Positions 1-9,302 of a stretch of DNA of 22,500 nucleotides are shown piece by piece. Location of the stretch: the NCBI RefSeq assembly GCF_037975245.1, contig NC_092566.1:15327501-15350000 (forward strand). The letters run 5' to 3'. How positions within the stretch are numbered: the first letter of the stretch is position 1; each line of letters starts with the position of its first letter. Source of the stretch: Apostichopus japonicus (lineage: Eukaryota; Echinodermata; Holothuroidea; Aspidochirotida; Stichopodidae). The notes below the pieces were generated by a model. The model ran no database searches, was not told the origin of the DNA, and saw nothing but the letters and a program-made list of their open reading frames with translations. The position numbers and the translations under genes were made by a program.

Positions 1-805
1 TAATTATAGAAAAAACGACATTTACTTCTAAATATCGCTTTTTAGCCATTCTTACGCAAACTAAATATTGTGACTTGCTACATTTACTTATAGACTCAAT
101 ATAATGATTGAAGGTTCAAACAATAACATGTACCGTTTGAAATTGTTCATTTATATTGATTTCGTCCCCAAAAGGAAGCAATAAATGTTGGGCTGTTTCT
201 TGCGACATCTCGTGCAAGACTTCGCCACCAAAGATGTTCCAAAACTCCATATTTCTGCTCTAACCGATGTCAACATTTCTAATTGCTCGGTAACAATTTC
301 TTTATCATCCTGTTTGTACAGTCTTTGATTTTCTGATTACAATTTTGGTGGAGTCATGATTGACCTTATTCTTAAATGGCTATGCTAAAAGTCACACTGA
401 TACGTCATAAGGGTACTACCCATTGGTTATTCATTTGCCTCTGTTACCGTCGGTGTAACGGTAGGTTAAGTGGTTTTGAACATTGGAAAAAAATTACATA
501 CGACCTGGGAAGAATAAGACCAATACTGCGGGTGTACACTCCCCCCCCCACCCCTCCCCTCCCTTTCGACCTCACACAAAGTATTTTATAAACACAATCA
601 TAATTTGTGGTCTTAATATACCTCAAAATGCACCATTTGAAGTCTAAACTTTTATTTTTCTACCCTTCCTTAAAGGTTCCATGCCCCAACGTGAATCAAT
701 CGGAGGGGGCGGTGGGTGGGGGAGATGATAATTTGGACACCACCTTTAAAGTACTGTGCACGTCATTTCGATGCACCCCCCCCCCCCATCCACACATACC
801 TTGAA
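1..805 (+). repeat. Mosaic repeat copy 1 (modules A+B, start cut by window edge)
   Basis: This stretch matches 9907-10720 almost base for base, with small indels. Module A (to about 500) opens with the hairpin-forming end CGACATTTA-loop-TAAATATCG. It also contains the block that is inverted at 14150-14390 and recurs at 19690-19910. Module B (about 500-805) has long C and G runs (541-550, 705-722, 776-787) and a conserved core in between. Similarity to the other copies ends near 795-805, after the run of C and CATCCACAC, so modules C and D are missing. Short ORFs of 60-71 codons here recur only where the repeat recurs and are broken by indels in other copies, so I do not regard them as genes. 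This is repetitive DNA of unknown class, not a known coding element. Confidence 0.85.
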
Positions 806-1641
806 AAAAATTTCGCGCCCCGGATGGGTTGTCATCCTGAAAAGATGCCCGAACTATAGAATGTCTCGTATGTTTCTGAGAAAACTGATCTCAGACGTTG
901 GGCGCTTTGATATTATGTTTATTATATATTGAGTGTACTTTGCATCTTTTCCATTTGTATTATACTAGAAGACATTGAATGTTGTTTGCACTTTAGGTTA
1001 AATGTTATTCAAAAATTCTGTATAACAAAACAACAACAAAATTCTTAGAGGGTTGTGAACGGGGAGCAGAGATGAAGGAGATAGAGAGAGGGGAGGGGGG
1101 GGGAATTTCGACTTAGGCGGGAGGGTTAAGTAATTTGGGAAAGAGGAACGGAGAGGACCGAGGGGAATATGAGAAGATTGGTGGGTGCGTCCGGGTAGCT
1201 ATAGGTAAGGGGAGGTAGGGAGGGAAGGGAGAAGAGGGTAGCAACGGAGGGATGGAAGAGTTCAAGATGTCTCGTGTACTTGCGGTGAAAGATGTAGTTG
1301 TTTTCCTGCAGAGTAAAGAGGTACAGCAATTACAGTTCTTGTCTATGGGGACACGCCACTGTCGGATTGAATCGTTAAACTCTTCCAGATATTTCATAGT
1401 ATCCTTTCCGTTGATAAATTATTGGGTCTTATATTGGAATTGTCTGGCCTGAAACAGTGGCGTCGGTAACTAGGTCACGGGCCCCATTTTTGAAAACTTT
1501 ATTTGTCGTTAACCATGTATTAAAAACATTTTCACCGGCCCATCTAATTGCGCTCGGTCCCCGAGTCTCTACCCCTCCCAGTCCCCCTGACAAAGAGTCC
1601 CTCTCCCTCGTCTTGGTCCTGAAAGGTGAATAATACGATGC
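806..1641. other. Unassigned intergenic DNA with a purine-rich tract
   Basis: No gene or named repeat is visible. The part at about 1068-1255 is strongly purine-rich on the plus strand (runs of GGGAGGGG, GAGAGAGGGG), which makes the minus-strand reading frames pyrimidine-rich and proline/serine-heavy. I regard those ORFs as compositional artefacts. The rest is plain AT-rich sequence. Confidence 0.6.
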
Positions 1642-1649
1642 TGACAATA
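1642..1649. repeat. Left 8-bp target-site duplication of the hAT-like element
   Basis: TGACAATA directly precedes the left TIR and is repeated exactly at 1961-1968 after the right TIR. Confidence 0.9.
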
Positions 1650-1960
1650 CAGACGCGTAGCCAGGAATTTGCCAAGGGAGGGGCGAAGATGTCGAAAAAA
1701 TTTCAGAGCCGTAGATACGCCATTGCATACTATCTAAGCGTGGCGCCACCATGGGTTGGCGCGAAGCGTACAAGACAATTTTGGCCTAAAATGCCTCCCA
1801 GATCGCTGGAAATGGCACTTCCCAGGCCTTGTAAGTTGCATCTAAGCATTTTCTCTTTTTGAAATTACTAGCGATATCATAAAAACATTATTATTTTTTA
1901 AATATGCTCAAGGGGGGGGGGGGGGCGGCTGCCCCTTTTGCCCCCCTGGCTACGCGCCTG
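1650..1960. mobile_element. Short non-autonomous hAT-like transposon (311 bp) with 8-bp target duplication
   Basis: The left end CAGACGCGTAGCCAGG (1650-1665) is the inverse of the right end CCTGGCTACGCGCCTG (1945-1960) with one mismatch. The element is flanked by perfect 8-bp direct repeats TGACAATA at 1642-1649 and 1961-1968. A CAG...CTG end, a TIR of about 16 bp and an 8-bp target duplication are the accepted hallmarks of hAT-superfamily transposons. At 311 bp it has no room for a transposase, so it would move in trans. A G run (1912-1925) lies just inside the right end. The perfect duplication suggests a fairly recent insertion. It sits about 220 bp beyond the stop codon of the minus-strand precursor exon at 2183-2580. 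Confidence 0.9.
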
Positions 1961-1968
1961 TGACAATA
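1961..1968. repeat. Right 8-bp target-site duplication of the hAT-like element
   Basis: TGACAATA follows the right TIR directly and is identical to 1642-1649. Confidence 0.9.
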
Positions 1969-2182
1969 TAGGTACACAAATACTCATCTTGATTTGCTCA
2001 CCGAAAAGAGATCGTGCTTACTTTATTTTCTGATTTTTATTCCAAAAAAGTCAATCCACCACCATTACTTGAAATCGAAACAATACTAAAGTACAAGGGA
2101 AATATTTCACTTGATAGGATGGGTGTCTATAGACTAAATATCGGTCAGTTTGGGTCAGATACAAGCTTCTTTCCCGCAGTAT

Positions 2183-2580
2183 TCATCTACCAAGGAGTGC
2201 ACCTGCCAGGGAGCTATACCAGCTTCTCTCTTCAGGTGTTAGCTCGTCGTATCCCTCGGGCAGTCGCTCTCCTTCTTCGGCCAACACTCTCGCTTTTAAG
2301 TTCTCTGCAACGTGTTGAGCAACATGTTTACCGACACTGTGTAAGAGAGCATGCCAGTCAAAACGCTCCTCTGGAGATAACTCAGCCATTTTCTTCTCGA
2401 AGTCATCTAGCATGGCATTCTCTCTGTTATCGTGTATGAGTTGTCTTTCCTCTCTCTGTTTTGGCTGGTTCTTGTTGTCGGCTGGTGCACCATGGTGGTG
2501 ATGATGGAACAGTCTATGAAACCATCCGCCGCGGCGACTAAGGGCATCCGCGTCAAGAATTTCGTCCTCGATGGGAGCGG
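2183..2580 (-). CDS. Terminal exon of a His-rich, multi-peptide (antimicrobial-like) secreted precursor, paralogue 1
   Basis: The exon follows an AG acceptor at 2582-2581 (minus strand ...TTATTAAAG). It starts with two bases of a split codon and encodes 131 residues before TGA at 2185-2183. Residue 1 is the first whole codon. Residues 1-14 are acidic (APIEDEILDADALS). Arg-Arg at 15-16 is a dibasic cleavage site. Residues 17-30 (GGWFHRLFHHHHHG) form a His-rich cationic peptide. Residues 31-65 are a polar spacer. Two units follow: ELSPEER (66-72) with a His-rich amphipathic helix FDWHALLHSVGKHVAQHV (73-90), then ELTPEER (112-118) with SWYSSLAGALLGR (119-131). The final Gly-Arg-stop is an amidation signal. 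The exon aligns through most of its length with 21625-21899, including the intron phase, but has an extra helix unit. It is AT-poor relative to its surroundings. The signal-peptide exon was not found. A role as an antimicrobial or regulatory peptide precursor is inferred from architecture. I do not recognise a named gene. Confidence 0.75.
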
Positions 2581-2582
2581 CT
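2581..2582 (-). other. Splice acceptor AG of paralogue 1
   Basis: On the minus strand the intron ends TTATTAAAG and the exon begins CC GCT CCC. The acceptor lies at the same place, relative to the protein, as the stronger acceptor TTATTATTACAG at 21901-21900. Both leave two bases of a split codon (phase 1). Confidence 0.65.
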
Positions 2583-2990
2583 TTAATAAGTAAATAAATA
2601 GGAATGGTGGTTTATAAATGAAGATTCTTTTGATTTGGATTAATAAGAATGGTAGTGTATAAATGTGGATTGCTTATGATTTGGTGGACATTTTTGCTTT
2701 TTTTTTCAGGATGATCTAGTCAGAATAGTCTTGATATCTTATAGTACGAGAAAATAAACACAATTTTGTATTTCCCTTTTTTTTTAATTCTTTGGACATA
2801 ATTCAGTCATACAGTTTGTTAACGTCTGAAACAAGACTTTAACAATCCAGTTAGGATGATTTCAGCGCCACAGATCAGACCAATTTGTCAAAAGATTGCT
2901 TTCGGCAGAATTAAGTCTTGACATTTTATAGTCCATGAATAGATATAATATGTTGGTGCAGATGTTTATGCAGCGCGTCTGGTTTGCAAG
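2583..2990 (-). other. Presumed intron of paralogue 1
   Basis: AT-rich sequence upstream of the terminal exon on the minus strand. I checked the minus-strand ATG codons here and none opens a plausible signal-peptide exon (for example the one at 2936 gives a short polar peptide). The intron therefore probably continues through the LINE remnant and beyond. Confidence 0.4.
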
Positions 2991-3020
2991 ATAATAATAA
3001 TAATAATAATAATAATAATA
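2991..3020. repeat. (ATA/TAA)n microsatellite at the LINE 3' end
   Basis: About ten ATA units on the plus strand, directly abutting the LINE 3' terminus, so they are probably its simple-repeat tail. Confidence 0.9.
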
Positions 3021-3880
3021 GGTTTTTTATTTCTATATTTCGCATTATACCGACGGTCTCGCTGCGCTTTATAAGAAACTAAATGAGTACAAAACTACAG
3101 CATGGTAGAACCAAAACTTAAACATTTACCAAATGGATCGAAAAATTACAAGGTTCAATGAGGGTAGCACGTGAATAAGTGAGTTTTTCATACACTTTAT
3201 AAATTGTCTATGTTAGGGGCATTCCTAATGTGGGTGGGAGAGTTTTCCAGAGTTTTTGGGGCCGAAAATTGAAAAGAACGCTTCACCGTACGTCTTAGTT
3301 TTCATTTTAGGTGGCTTTAGGAGAATATATAGTACTGTTAAATCTGAGTGTGCGAGCTGGGATTTGTAAGGTGAGTAAGTTGGAAATATAGTTTGGAGCA
3401 AACCAAGGATGGCTTTGTAAATGAGGGAGAGAAGTTTGTACTTTATTCGTTAAGAAACCGGAAGCCAGTGAAGTTGGTGGAGAATAGGTTTACTGTGGGA
3501 TCTGTTATCTGTGAGGGTAACTAATATAAGGGCGATGTTTTGAATGCTCTGAAACTTAGAGATTTAGTTTAAGCAGGAAGACTATATAAAAGTCTGCCGC
3601 AACAGTCAAGTATGGATGGTACAGAGGCATGGATAAGTGTCTCAGTCGACTTGTGATCCGGATATTTGCGAATTTGTCTAATTCGTCTGACAGGATGTGA
3701 GGCAGAGAAGCAGATTATATTTACATGAGAAACCAAATGGGCCACCAATGTGAGTGTAAAATAACACCCATATCTTTAACGGCGGGAACGGGAGATATAC
3801 AAGAACCGCTAATCTTAACGGAAGTTACAGGGGTGGCATATTCACCATTAACTGTGTTAACTTCTCCGGACTGCTCCTTT
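2991..3880 (-). mobile_element. Degenerate 3' end of a CR1/L2-type LINE
   Basis: Minus-strand translation, with frameshifts and stops, gives a recognisable end of a non-LTR reverse transcriptase. From about 3850 down it shows VNGEYATPVTSVKISGSC, then VKDMGVIL, then SILDCCGRLLY (about 3590-3620), ILHQLHWLPVS (about 3455-3487) and KTKTYGEAFFS (about 3270-3302). The order VxxLGVxxDS / RLDYCNxLLYG / LHWLPV / RTxxGxRAFS is typical of the thumb and C-terminal part of CR1/L2-clade ORF2. The 3' tail GCGCAGCGAGACCGTCGG leads into a (TTA)n microsatellite (plus-strand ATAATAATAA at 2991-3020), as many such elements end. The upstream part (endonuclease, finger/palm) is absent, consistent with 5' truncation. 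It is non-functional. Confidence 0.85.
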
Positions 3881-4950
3881 AATGTCTAAATTGAAAAGTT
3901 GGCCCCTCAATGCATGCTTTAATGTTATCATTGTTAATACATTGTTTTATAAATTCTAATAACTGCTCCAAAGAAAAAAATATCATTTTAACTTTATGTA
4001 AACAACCAAGCACTTTTGGATGATATTCAATAGCATTTGCCACTGAAAAATTGGCAAAAATGAAAAACAAATCTGACATAATTATGTAACCATGTAAGGA
4101 TAAACCTCAGCCCGTTGAGTTTTTTGTTGCATCTGAGGACACAATGGTCTGAGTATTACTAACTATACACGGTTCAGTCAAAAAGATCATTTTACAAGTA
4201 TTATTGAAATACAAACTGGACGTGTCGCAGTGTAAGACAAAATCATTGAAGCAACAGGTCCCATCTAAGGGTAAAACATGCCAAGGTTGTAAACGGCATC
4301 TAATTTGGAGATCACAAATGATTGTTCATCCAAAAGTGAACTTGAAAGCAACCAGGCTGACAAATCTGGTATCGAAGGAGCACATTGACTAATTTTGTTC
4401 TTTAATTTTCTTCTCCAAAATTTAAATCCAACATTTTACTTCAACGTTGGATGGATGGATCTAAATATGAACACATAAAATAGTGATTCCAAATAAAAAA
4501 GGCGATTACTAAAGTTTTGTATAACTTCACATCTCCTTTTATAGGCCCTATAGGTTAAAATGAGAATATCCAATTGAATCCAAAGTCATAACATATAAGG
4601 CGAGAACTTGAATACCGCGAAAAATATACAGTACTTTGCCGGCGGAGTGCAATTATGGCATGGCAGCTGTTTGCTTCAAGTTCACTGATGTTAACATCAC
4701 ATCATCTGTGACAATCTCTACGATCAATATGTCGAATAACCTACACTATATACAAATTGTATACCACACATTTGGCCAGGATACTTAGAATTTTGTTTCT
4801 CTTTCGTCTGTCAAAAAGAAATTTTCCCTATAGCTATATATCCTTTTAAAGCAAAATGTATCAAGTTACGTGATTGGATACGCTGGTTTATCACAAGTTA
4901 AACACCTCATAAAAAGCACAAAATCTTCCAAGTTCACTTTTTTTTTATTC
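3881..4950. other. Unassigned AT-rich intergenic or intronic DNA
   Basis: No gene, RNA or repeat family that I recognise. A minus-strand ORF at 3879-4079 begins with a hydrophobic stretch resembling a signal peptide (MSDLFFIFANFSVANA) but has no good phase-1 splice donor behind it, so I do not call it as the missing exon. A plus-strand ORF at 4204-4392 is Lys-rich and unrecognised. Confidence 0.5.
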
Positions 4951-5227
4951 CCCACATCTAACCCCGTACCCTCCGCTTCCCATATAACTGTTATAACCCC
5001 CTTATTTCTCCACACCTTTCTGTCTTTGTCCTTTTCTAATTTATTCTCTACCCTCTTCCCTTAATCCTCTCTTTGTCCCTCGGCAGTTTATCTCCTACCT
5101 CTCCTCTTCCCCTGTTGGTCTCTTTCTCTTCTCCATCCCTTGTCTACTAATCCTCTTACATCTATCTCTTTGTGTTCACCTTGCTCATTCGTGAATTTGT
5201 CCCTTCTGTTACTGTTACTTGTCATTT
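4951..5227. other. Pyrimidine-rich tract upstream of the hammerhead-like core
   Basis: The plus strand from about 4960 to 5225 is rich in C and T (CCCCCTTATTTCTCC, CTCTCCTCTTCCCC). Tracts of this kind often occur in the 3' untranslated parts of retroelements. Here it directly precedes the CTGAAGA...GAAA motif at 5233-5259. No reading frame is recognised. Confidence 0.35.
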
Positions 5228-5268
5228 GGCCTCTGAAGAAGATCCTGCTAGGACCGAAATATCAGGCC
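5228..5268 (+). ncRNA. Hammerhead-like core, possible 3' end of a Penelope-like element
   Basis: The order is GGCCT (5228-5232), CTGAAGA (5233-5239), a small hairpin TCCT-GCT-AGGA (5243-5253), GAAA (5256-5259), TATC, then AGGCC (5264-5268), which pairs with the first block. CUGANGA, a helix and GAAA are the catalytic-core signature of hammerhead ribozymes. Penelope-like retroelements are known to carry such motifs near their ends. The junction next to helix II is imperfect (an A/C mismatch) and I see no clean cleavage triplet, so this may be an inactive relic or chance. No Penelope reverse transcriptase or GIY-YIG ORF is visible upstream. Confidence 0.35.
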
Positions 5269-5329
5269 AACTTACTTTTACACACTCTCTTCCACAGGCT
5301 CTTTTGTGGATAAGCAGTTTGCTAAAAGT

Positions 5330-6200
5330 TTTATTTTATTTTTGGTACAAAACATGTCAACTTCAAATGTTGTTATTTCGAAAATGATATGTTGAAAATG
5401 AATTCAACACCGTGGATGCTTAGAAAATATGTTCCTCGCTCACCGGTCAATTTGTTTGTAACAAGGATCATTCTTTTCAAATTTCTGCCTAAAATTAAGT
5501 TGTTCTTGACAACGTATTCTGAACTGACAACACTGGTCTATGGCATATGATTTTATCTTTGAGCTATCTATAAAGTTAAGCCGAGATTTCTGACACTTTG
5601 TTCAGCTTGCAAACATTTACGAACCACTCCTTCCTCCACCACCCTCATTTCCGCTATTTAAGTCGATATCGACTAAAATAATCATTGAATTTAAAAAAAA
5701 AAAATTATTACTCAGCCATCTTACATCCTACAACATTTATTTAGGTATTGAAATGTAGCTAAGACCATACGTTTGTGTATAAAACAAATAAAAAGGGGGG
5801 TAACTGTGATTTATTTTAGTGGGTGGGGCTCAAAGGTCAAAGGTCAATCTGAAAATGACGTAATTTGGCTAAAAATCTATGTTCGCTTCAACTAAATCGT
5901 GACAGAAAATAAGAGTTGAACAAACCCCCCCATTATATTTGGTATAAACCCTAACATGTTTTGAACATATTCTGAGCATTTCAGGAATATATCTATAGAG
6001 AGTTCTGAGAAAAATGCAAATGTCCTTGAAATTTCCTGTAATTTGACACCAAAATCGTCCAAATCCGTTCATTTTTGATAAAGCACTCGTTCCCGAACGC
6101 TTCAACCTACGTACGTGTTTTTTCTTCTTATTTTTGATATTTAGGCCGCTCACTTCTTGATAATTGATAGTTATGACATAGCGCCCTCACATTCCTTTGT
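5330..6200. other. Unassigned AT-rich DNA
   Basis: Nothing convincing is seen. A 94-codon minus-strand ORF at 5869-6153 has no recognisable domain and begins with a Lys-rich stretch. A direct repeat of AGGTCA lies at 5834-5846 and is listed separately. Confidence 0.5.
5834..5846 (+). promoter_or_regulatory. Perfect DR1 AGGTCA-A-AGGTCA (nuclear-receptor half-site pair)
   Basis: Two perfect AGGTCA half-sites separated by one A match the consensus for RXR heterodimers and HNF4/COUP-type nuclear receptors. Such a 13-mer can arise by chance and no gene lies next to it, so the sequence match is certain but the function is not. Confidence 0.3.
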
Positions 6201-6215
6201 AAGTCGATAGCAACC

Positions 6216-6247
6216 GCCGTTCTTGCGCAATACTGTGTAAGAACGGC
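6216..6247. repeat. 9-bp perfect hairpin
   Basis: GCCGTTCTT at 6216-6224 and its exact inverse AAGAACGGC at 6239-6247 are separated by 14 bases. Function is unknown. It could be the end of an unrecognised short element. Confidence 0.5.
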
Positions 6248-6249
6248 AA

Positions 6250-6955
6250 TACTGAATGTTTAGTGTACATTTCAATGGACTTTTACGTAGTGGATATTTT
6301 CAAATAGGTCGTGGCTGCACACAGCGTCCCAAATTACGGCCCAATAGGCCCTAAAGATGTGGGACGATTGGTCAGATACCTTGATGACGTCCAGGACCTT
6401 CTGGTCGAACCAGTTTATAAAAGGTTCGGTCCTTTGAGGACCCAGAAATTGTAAGTTCAATAGCGTTTTTTACAAAAATGGCTAGGCTAGGCCTAACGTT
6501 ATGCCAAAGTTAGGCTGTATTTGTAGAAAGTAAACAACATTTGTACTAAATTAAATCAGTCATAACTCTGTCAATCCTCAACAGATTTCAGAAAATATCA
6601 TCTGAAAGAGCAGCCCCAGAAGAACCTTTATCATACAATTTGAAGTCAATTTTGAAGTCCGTAATGATTTTATTGTATTTTGGTGTTTTCCAATTAAAAT
6701 TAAATTGCGACCTAATTTGCATATTATAATTTGCATATATTTGGATTTTTTTATAAAATTATCAATTCCAAATATTGTTCCCTATGGATCTAAATCAACT
6801 TCCTAATAGAGAAGTTGTCCCTAACCTTTATAGCCAGCCCTAACAAGATAAGTGCCCCCAGACCCTAATTGTTTTCCCACCCCCAATGCGGAAAAGAAAA
6901 AGATTATTTAAAAAAAAAAATGAAAACGGCATATTTGAAGTATCGGTAAAGTAAA
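6250..6955. other. Unassigned AT-rich DNA
   Basis: No gene is recognised. A 62-codon minus-strand ORF (6272-6460) has no family signature. A run of A at 6910-6920 may belong to the tail of the SINE-like fragment that follows on the minus strand. Confidence 0.5.
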
Positions 6956-6959
6956 AAGA

Positions 6960-7046
6960 AAAATGAAAAAAAATAAGACACGAACAAGTGATCTCAGCAT
7001 TACAAATCATGTCCACCACCAACTGAGCTCTGAAGCTCTTGGTTGG
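6960..7046 (-). mobile_element. tRNA-derived SINE-like fragment
   Basis: On the minus strand AGAGCTCAGTTGGTGGTGG matches an internal pol III A box (TRGCNNAGTNGG) apart from its first base. It is followed at tRNA spacing by an anticodon-arm-like ATTTGTAAT (a UGU, Thr-like anticodon if the loop is TTTGTAA) and a degenerate B box TTGTTCGTGTC. No intact acceptor stem is seen, and T-rich sequence follows, so this is a pseudo-tRNA or SINE head rather than a functional tRNA gene. The 10-bp arms CACCACCAAC / GTTGGTGGTG in the same place can also fold as a hairpin. Confidence 0.45.
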
Positions 7047-7126
7047 TGGTGATCCCTAATTTTTCATTTGCTGACGGTATATCGGTGAGACGCCACATCA
7101 CTTTTGTATTTGTGTATGTTAGATCC

Positions 7127-7224
7127 TCCTGCAAGCAGGAACTCGCGAAGAAGCCTCATTGGCTTATCAAAGCCGCAAACTGACCGAAGTCAGTCTCTTT
7201 GCACTTCAGTGCATTCGGTGCACC
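7127..7224. repeat. Row of consecutive small perfect hairpins
   Basis: Four perfect inverted repeats follow one another: TCCTGC-AA-GCAGGA (7127-7140), AAGCC-TCATT-GGCTT (7151-7165), ACTGAC-CGAA-GTCAGT (7179-7194) and TGCACT-TC-AGTGCA (7200-7213). The self-complementary GGTGCACC (7217-7224) comes next, and TTGCACTTC (7199-7207) recurs at 7225-7233. The spacing is 3-13 bases. The series begins about 80 bases after the hairpin at the head of the SINE-like fragment. It may be the body of a structured SINE or a non-coding RNA. I do not recognise it. Confidence 0.6.
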
Positions 7225-7448
7225 TTGCACTTCGGTGAAATCATGCAGGGATCAGAACCCTCCTCGCATTGGATGCAAGTAAGACATTGTCAGAAAGGGC
7301 GTTCAATTAAAATGATTAGATTAATTTCGGTTATAATATCAGTACACTATATAATCGCTTTAAAACATGTACGTAAACAGGCCTTTCTAAAAAAATAAAA
7401 CATGTATACAACTGACCTCTAACAACATCAACAAGCACTTGCAAATAA

Positions 7449-7745
7449 ATGATGGTCTTATACTCTAAACAGAAATATGAAAGTTACAATATTCAGAATG
7501 GACAACTTTCGACGGAAGAAAACCAACCAAAGAATAAGCATCTTACCGAAAGTTTTGACCGAGCAAACGATGAAGGCAAAGGCCAACAAACATCGAATAA
7601 GCGCCATGTTTCGTTTTCGACTAATTTAACTTCTAGACTTTCTGGAATGTTGAAAAGCGTCGGCAAAAAGAAGACTGAGGAGGACAGGAAACAAACATTG
7701 CTTTTTATAGAAAAAATACAGACATTGGAAAGACTAATTAATTAG
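7449..7745 (+). CDS. Unrecognised 98-codon ORF, possible exon
   Basis: The ORF opens with two consecutive ATG codons in a fair context (AAATAAATGATGG) and ends at TAG. The product is hydrophilic and of normal complexity: a Gln/Asn/Lys-rich N-terminal half, then VSFSTNLTSRLSGMLKSV and a lysine-rich, probably helical C-terminal third (GKKKTEEDRKQTLLFIEK). It has no signal peptide or membrane segment. It does not overlap any repeat I found. I recognise no family, and the length is only modestly longer than chance in AT-rich DNA. It may be a real small protein, an exon of an unseen gene, or spurious. Confidence 0.25.
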   Translation: MMVLYSKQKYESYNIQNGQLSTEENQPKNKHLTESFDRANDEGKGQQTSNKRHVSFSTNLTSRLSGMLKSVGKKKTEEDRKQTLLFIEKIQTLERLIN

Positions 7746-8470
7746 AATATCTTTGTCGAGAAAAGGAGGGTAAAGTAAATCATGTGTTGTTGTCATTTTC
7801 CGATCAGAATATAAATTATATTATAGTGTATGAGTATGATTTATAGTGCCCTTAATGCCAGGTTAATGATGAAACGTTTCAAGCGACTCGAATTTCATAG
7901 CACGTCATTGGAAATCATGACCTTCGAATACATTACCATATAGCCTCTAATACATGATTAACATATTATATATAATTTAGTTTTCTTTTTTTTAATACTG
8001 AGAACAAAAACATCTACAGTTGTCGGTTCCTCAATTGTTTTCTAAAATTATTTTAAAGTTTCTCAAAAAAGAGAGAAAAGGGTCAGTTTCATTCAATCGA
8101 CGGAGCATTCATTCAGAGACCGTGTAAAATAAAACGTATATGTATGCCAACGATTTTGCCACCGATCACGAAGTTGCTGCCGGAGCCTGAGAAACTCCAC
8201 CGGCGGTCATACGATAGCTTAAGATGCCCTCACGAATGGCCCGATGTTTTAACGATCAGAGCCGAATTTGAACATTTCCTTTATCGTGTGTCCATATGGT
8301 GTCAATTTCGGGACAGTGTGACGCAGGCATTAATACATATTTTCCAGCATTTATATTATATTCTTTCCTACTTCTTTATTACATTTGATCTACCTGTGAC
8401 ATCCTCACGGAGGTCAGTAGCATTAAGTAAGCATATGCTTAGTATTAATACTATGTACCTCACGCAAATT
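7746..8470. other. Unassigned DNA with a doubtful 111-codon ORF
   Basis: A plus-strand frame at 8144-8479 encodes a peptide beginning MPTILPPITKLLPEPEKLHR with an aromatic, hydrophobic middle (HIFQHLYYILSYFFITF). No domain is recognised and codon use looks unselected, so I leave it uncalled. Nothing else is seen here. Confidence 0.4.
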
Positions 8471-8630
8471 CAACAGTGACTATACAACATTATAAACCCT
8501 GACGGAGGTACATGGTACCATCGTTCATTTGGCATGTCGGCACGGCGCAGCTTTCCCGGCCTGAGTATTCGTTTCGTAGTAAATTCATACCCAAAAACAG
8601 ATATGGTTCCATCTTGCCAAGTATGCACTA
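8471..8630 (-). pseudogene. Possible isolated exon or gene fragment
   Basis: On the minus strand a very good polypyrimidine tract (CCCCCTCCCCCACCC) is followed by TTTGTAG. The frame then reads HTWQDGTISVFGYEF...RPGKLRRADMPNERWYHVPPSGF before a stop at 8472-8470. The composition is protein-like and there is no low complexity. I cannot assign a domain. The acceptor-plus-ORF arrangement is the only support, so it may be a terminal exon, a relic, or coincidence. Confidence 0.2.
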
Positions 8631-8977
8631 CAAAGGGTGGGGGAGGGGGTACTCCCGGTATTAATAACATTTACCCTGACCCAGTCCTTGCCAGACATAC
8701 ATCGACACTTAGTTTAAGCAACAAACGTGGAAATATTTTGTCTTGAAAAGTAACCGAGTAAACGAGGACTCAATGGAATCGAGATCGGATAAAGTGGACT
8801 CGATGTTTCGGGTTGTGGTGTGTGGCCTAGAATACAACCAGTGTATGCCCATACAAAAATCGAGGCCCACCTGAACATATAATCCACTTCTCGACCGATT
8901 TCATCTCGTGTATATGACATAAAACAAATTCAGTTCCATCATTGTTATACCACATCTCACACTTAAATTAATTTTTA

Positions 8978-9299
<322 letters not shown>

Positions 9300-9302
<3 letters not shown>

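Noticed and set aside
3879-4079. Minus-strand ORF with signal-like start MSDLFFIFANFSVANA as the missing first exon of paralogue 1
   Set aside because: No good splice donor in the needed phase follows. The hydrophobic core is weak and has Asp at position 3. It directly adjoins the LINE remnant and may belong to it.
6960-7046. Functional tRNA-Thr gene on the minus strand
   Set aside because: The A-box match is good but the B box is degraded and no acceptor stem closes. A SINE or pseudo-tRNA explanation is better.
8144-8479. 111-codon plus-strand ORF as a gene
   Set aside because: No recognisable domain, no splice or start evidence beyond an ATG, and length within chance expectation for a 22.5-kb window.
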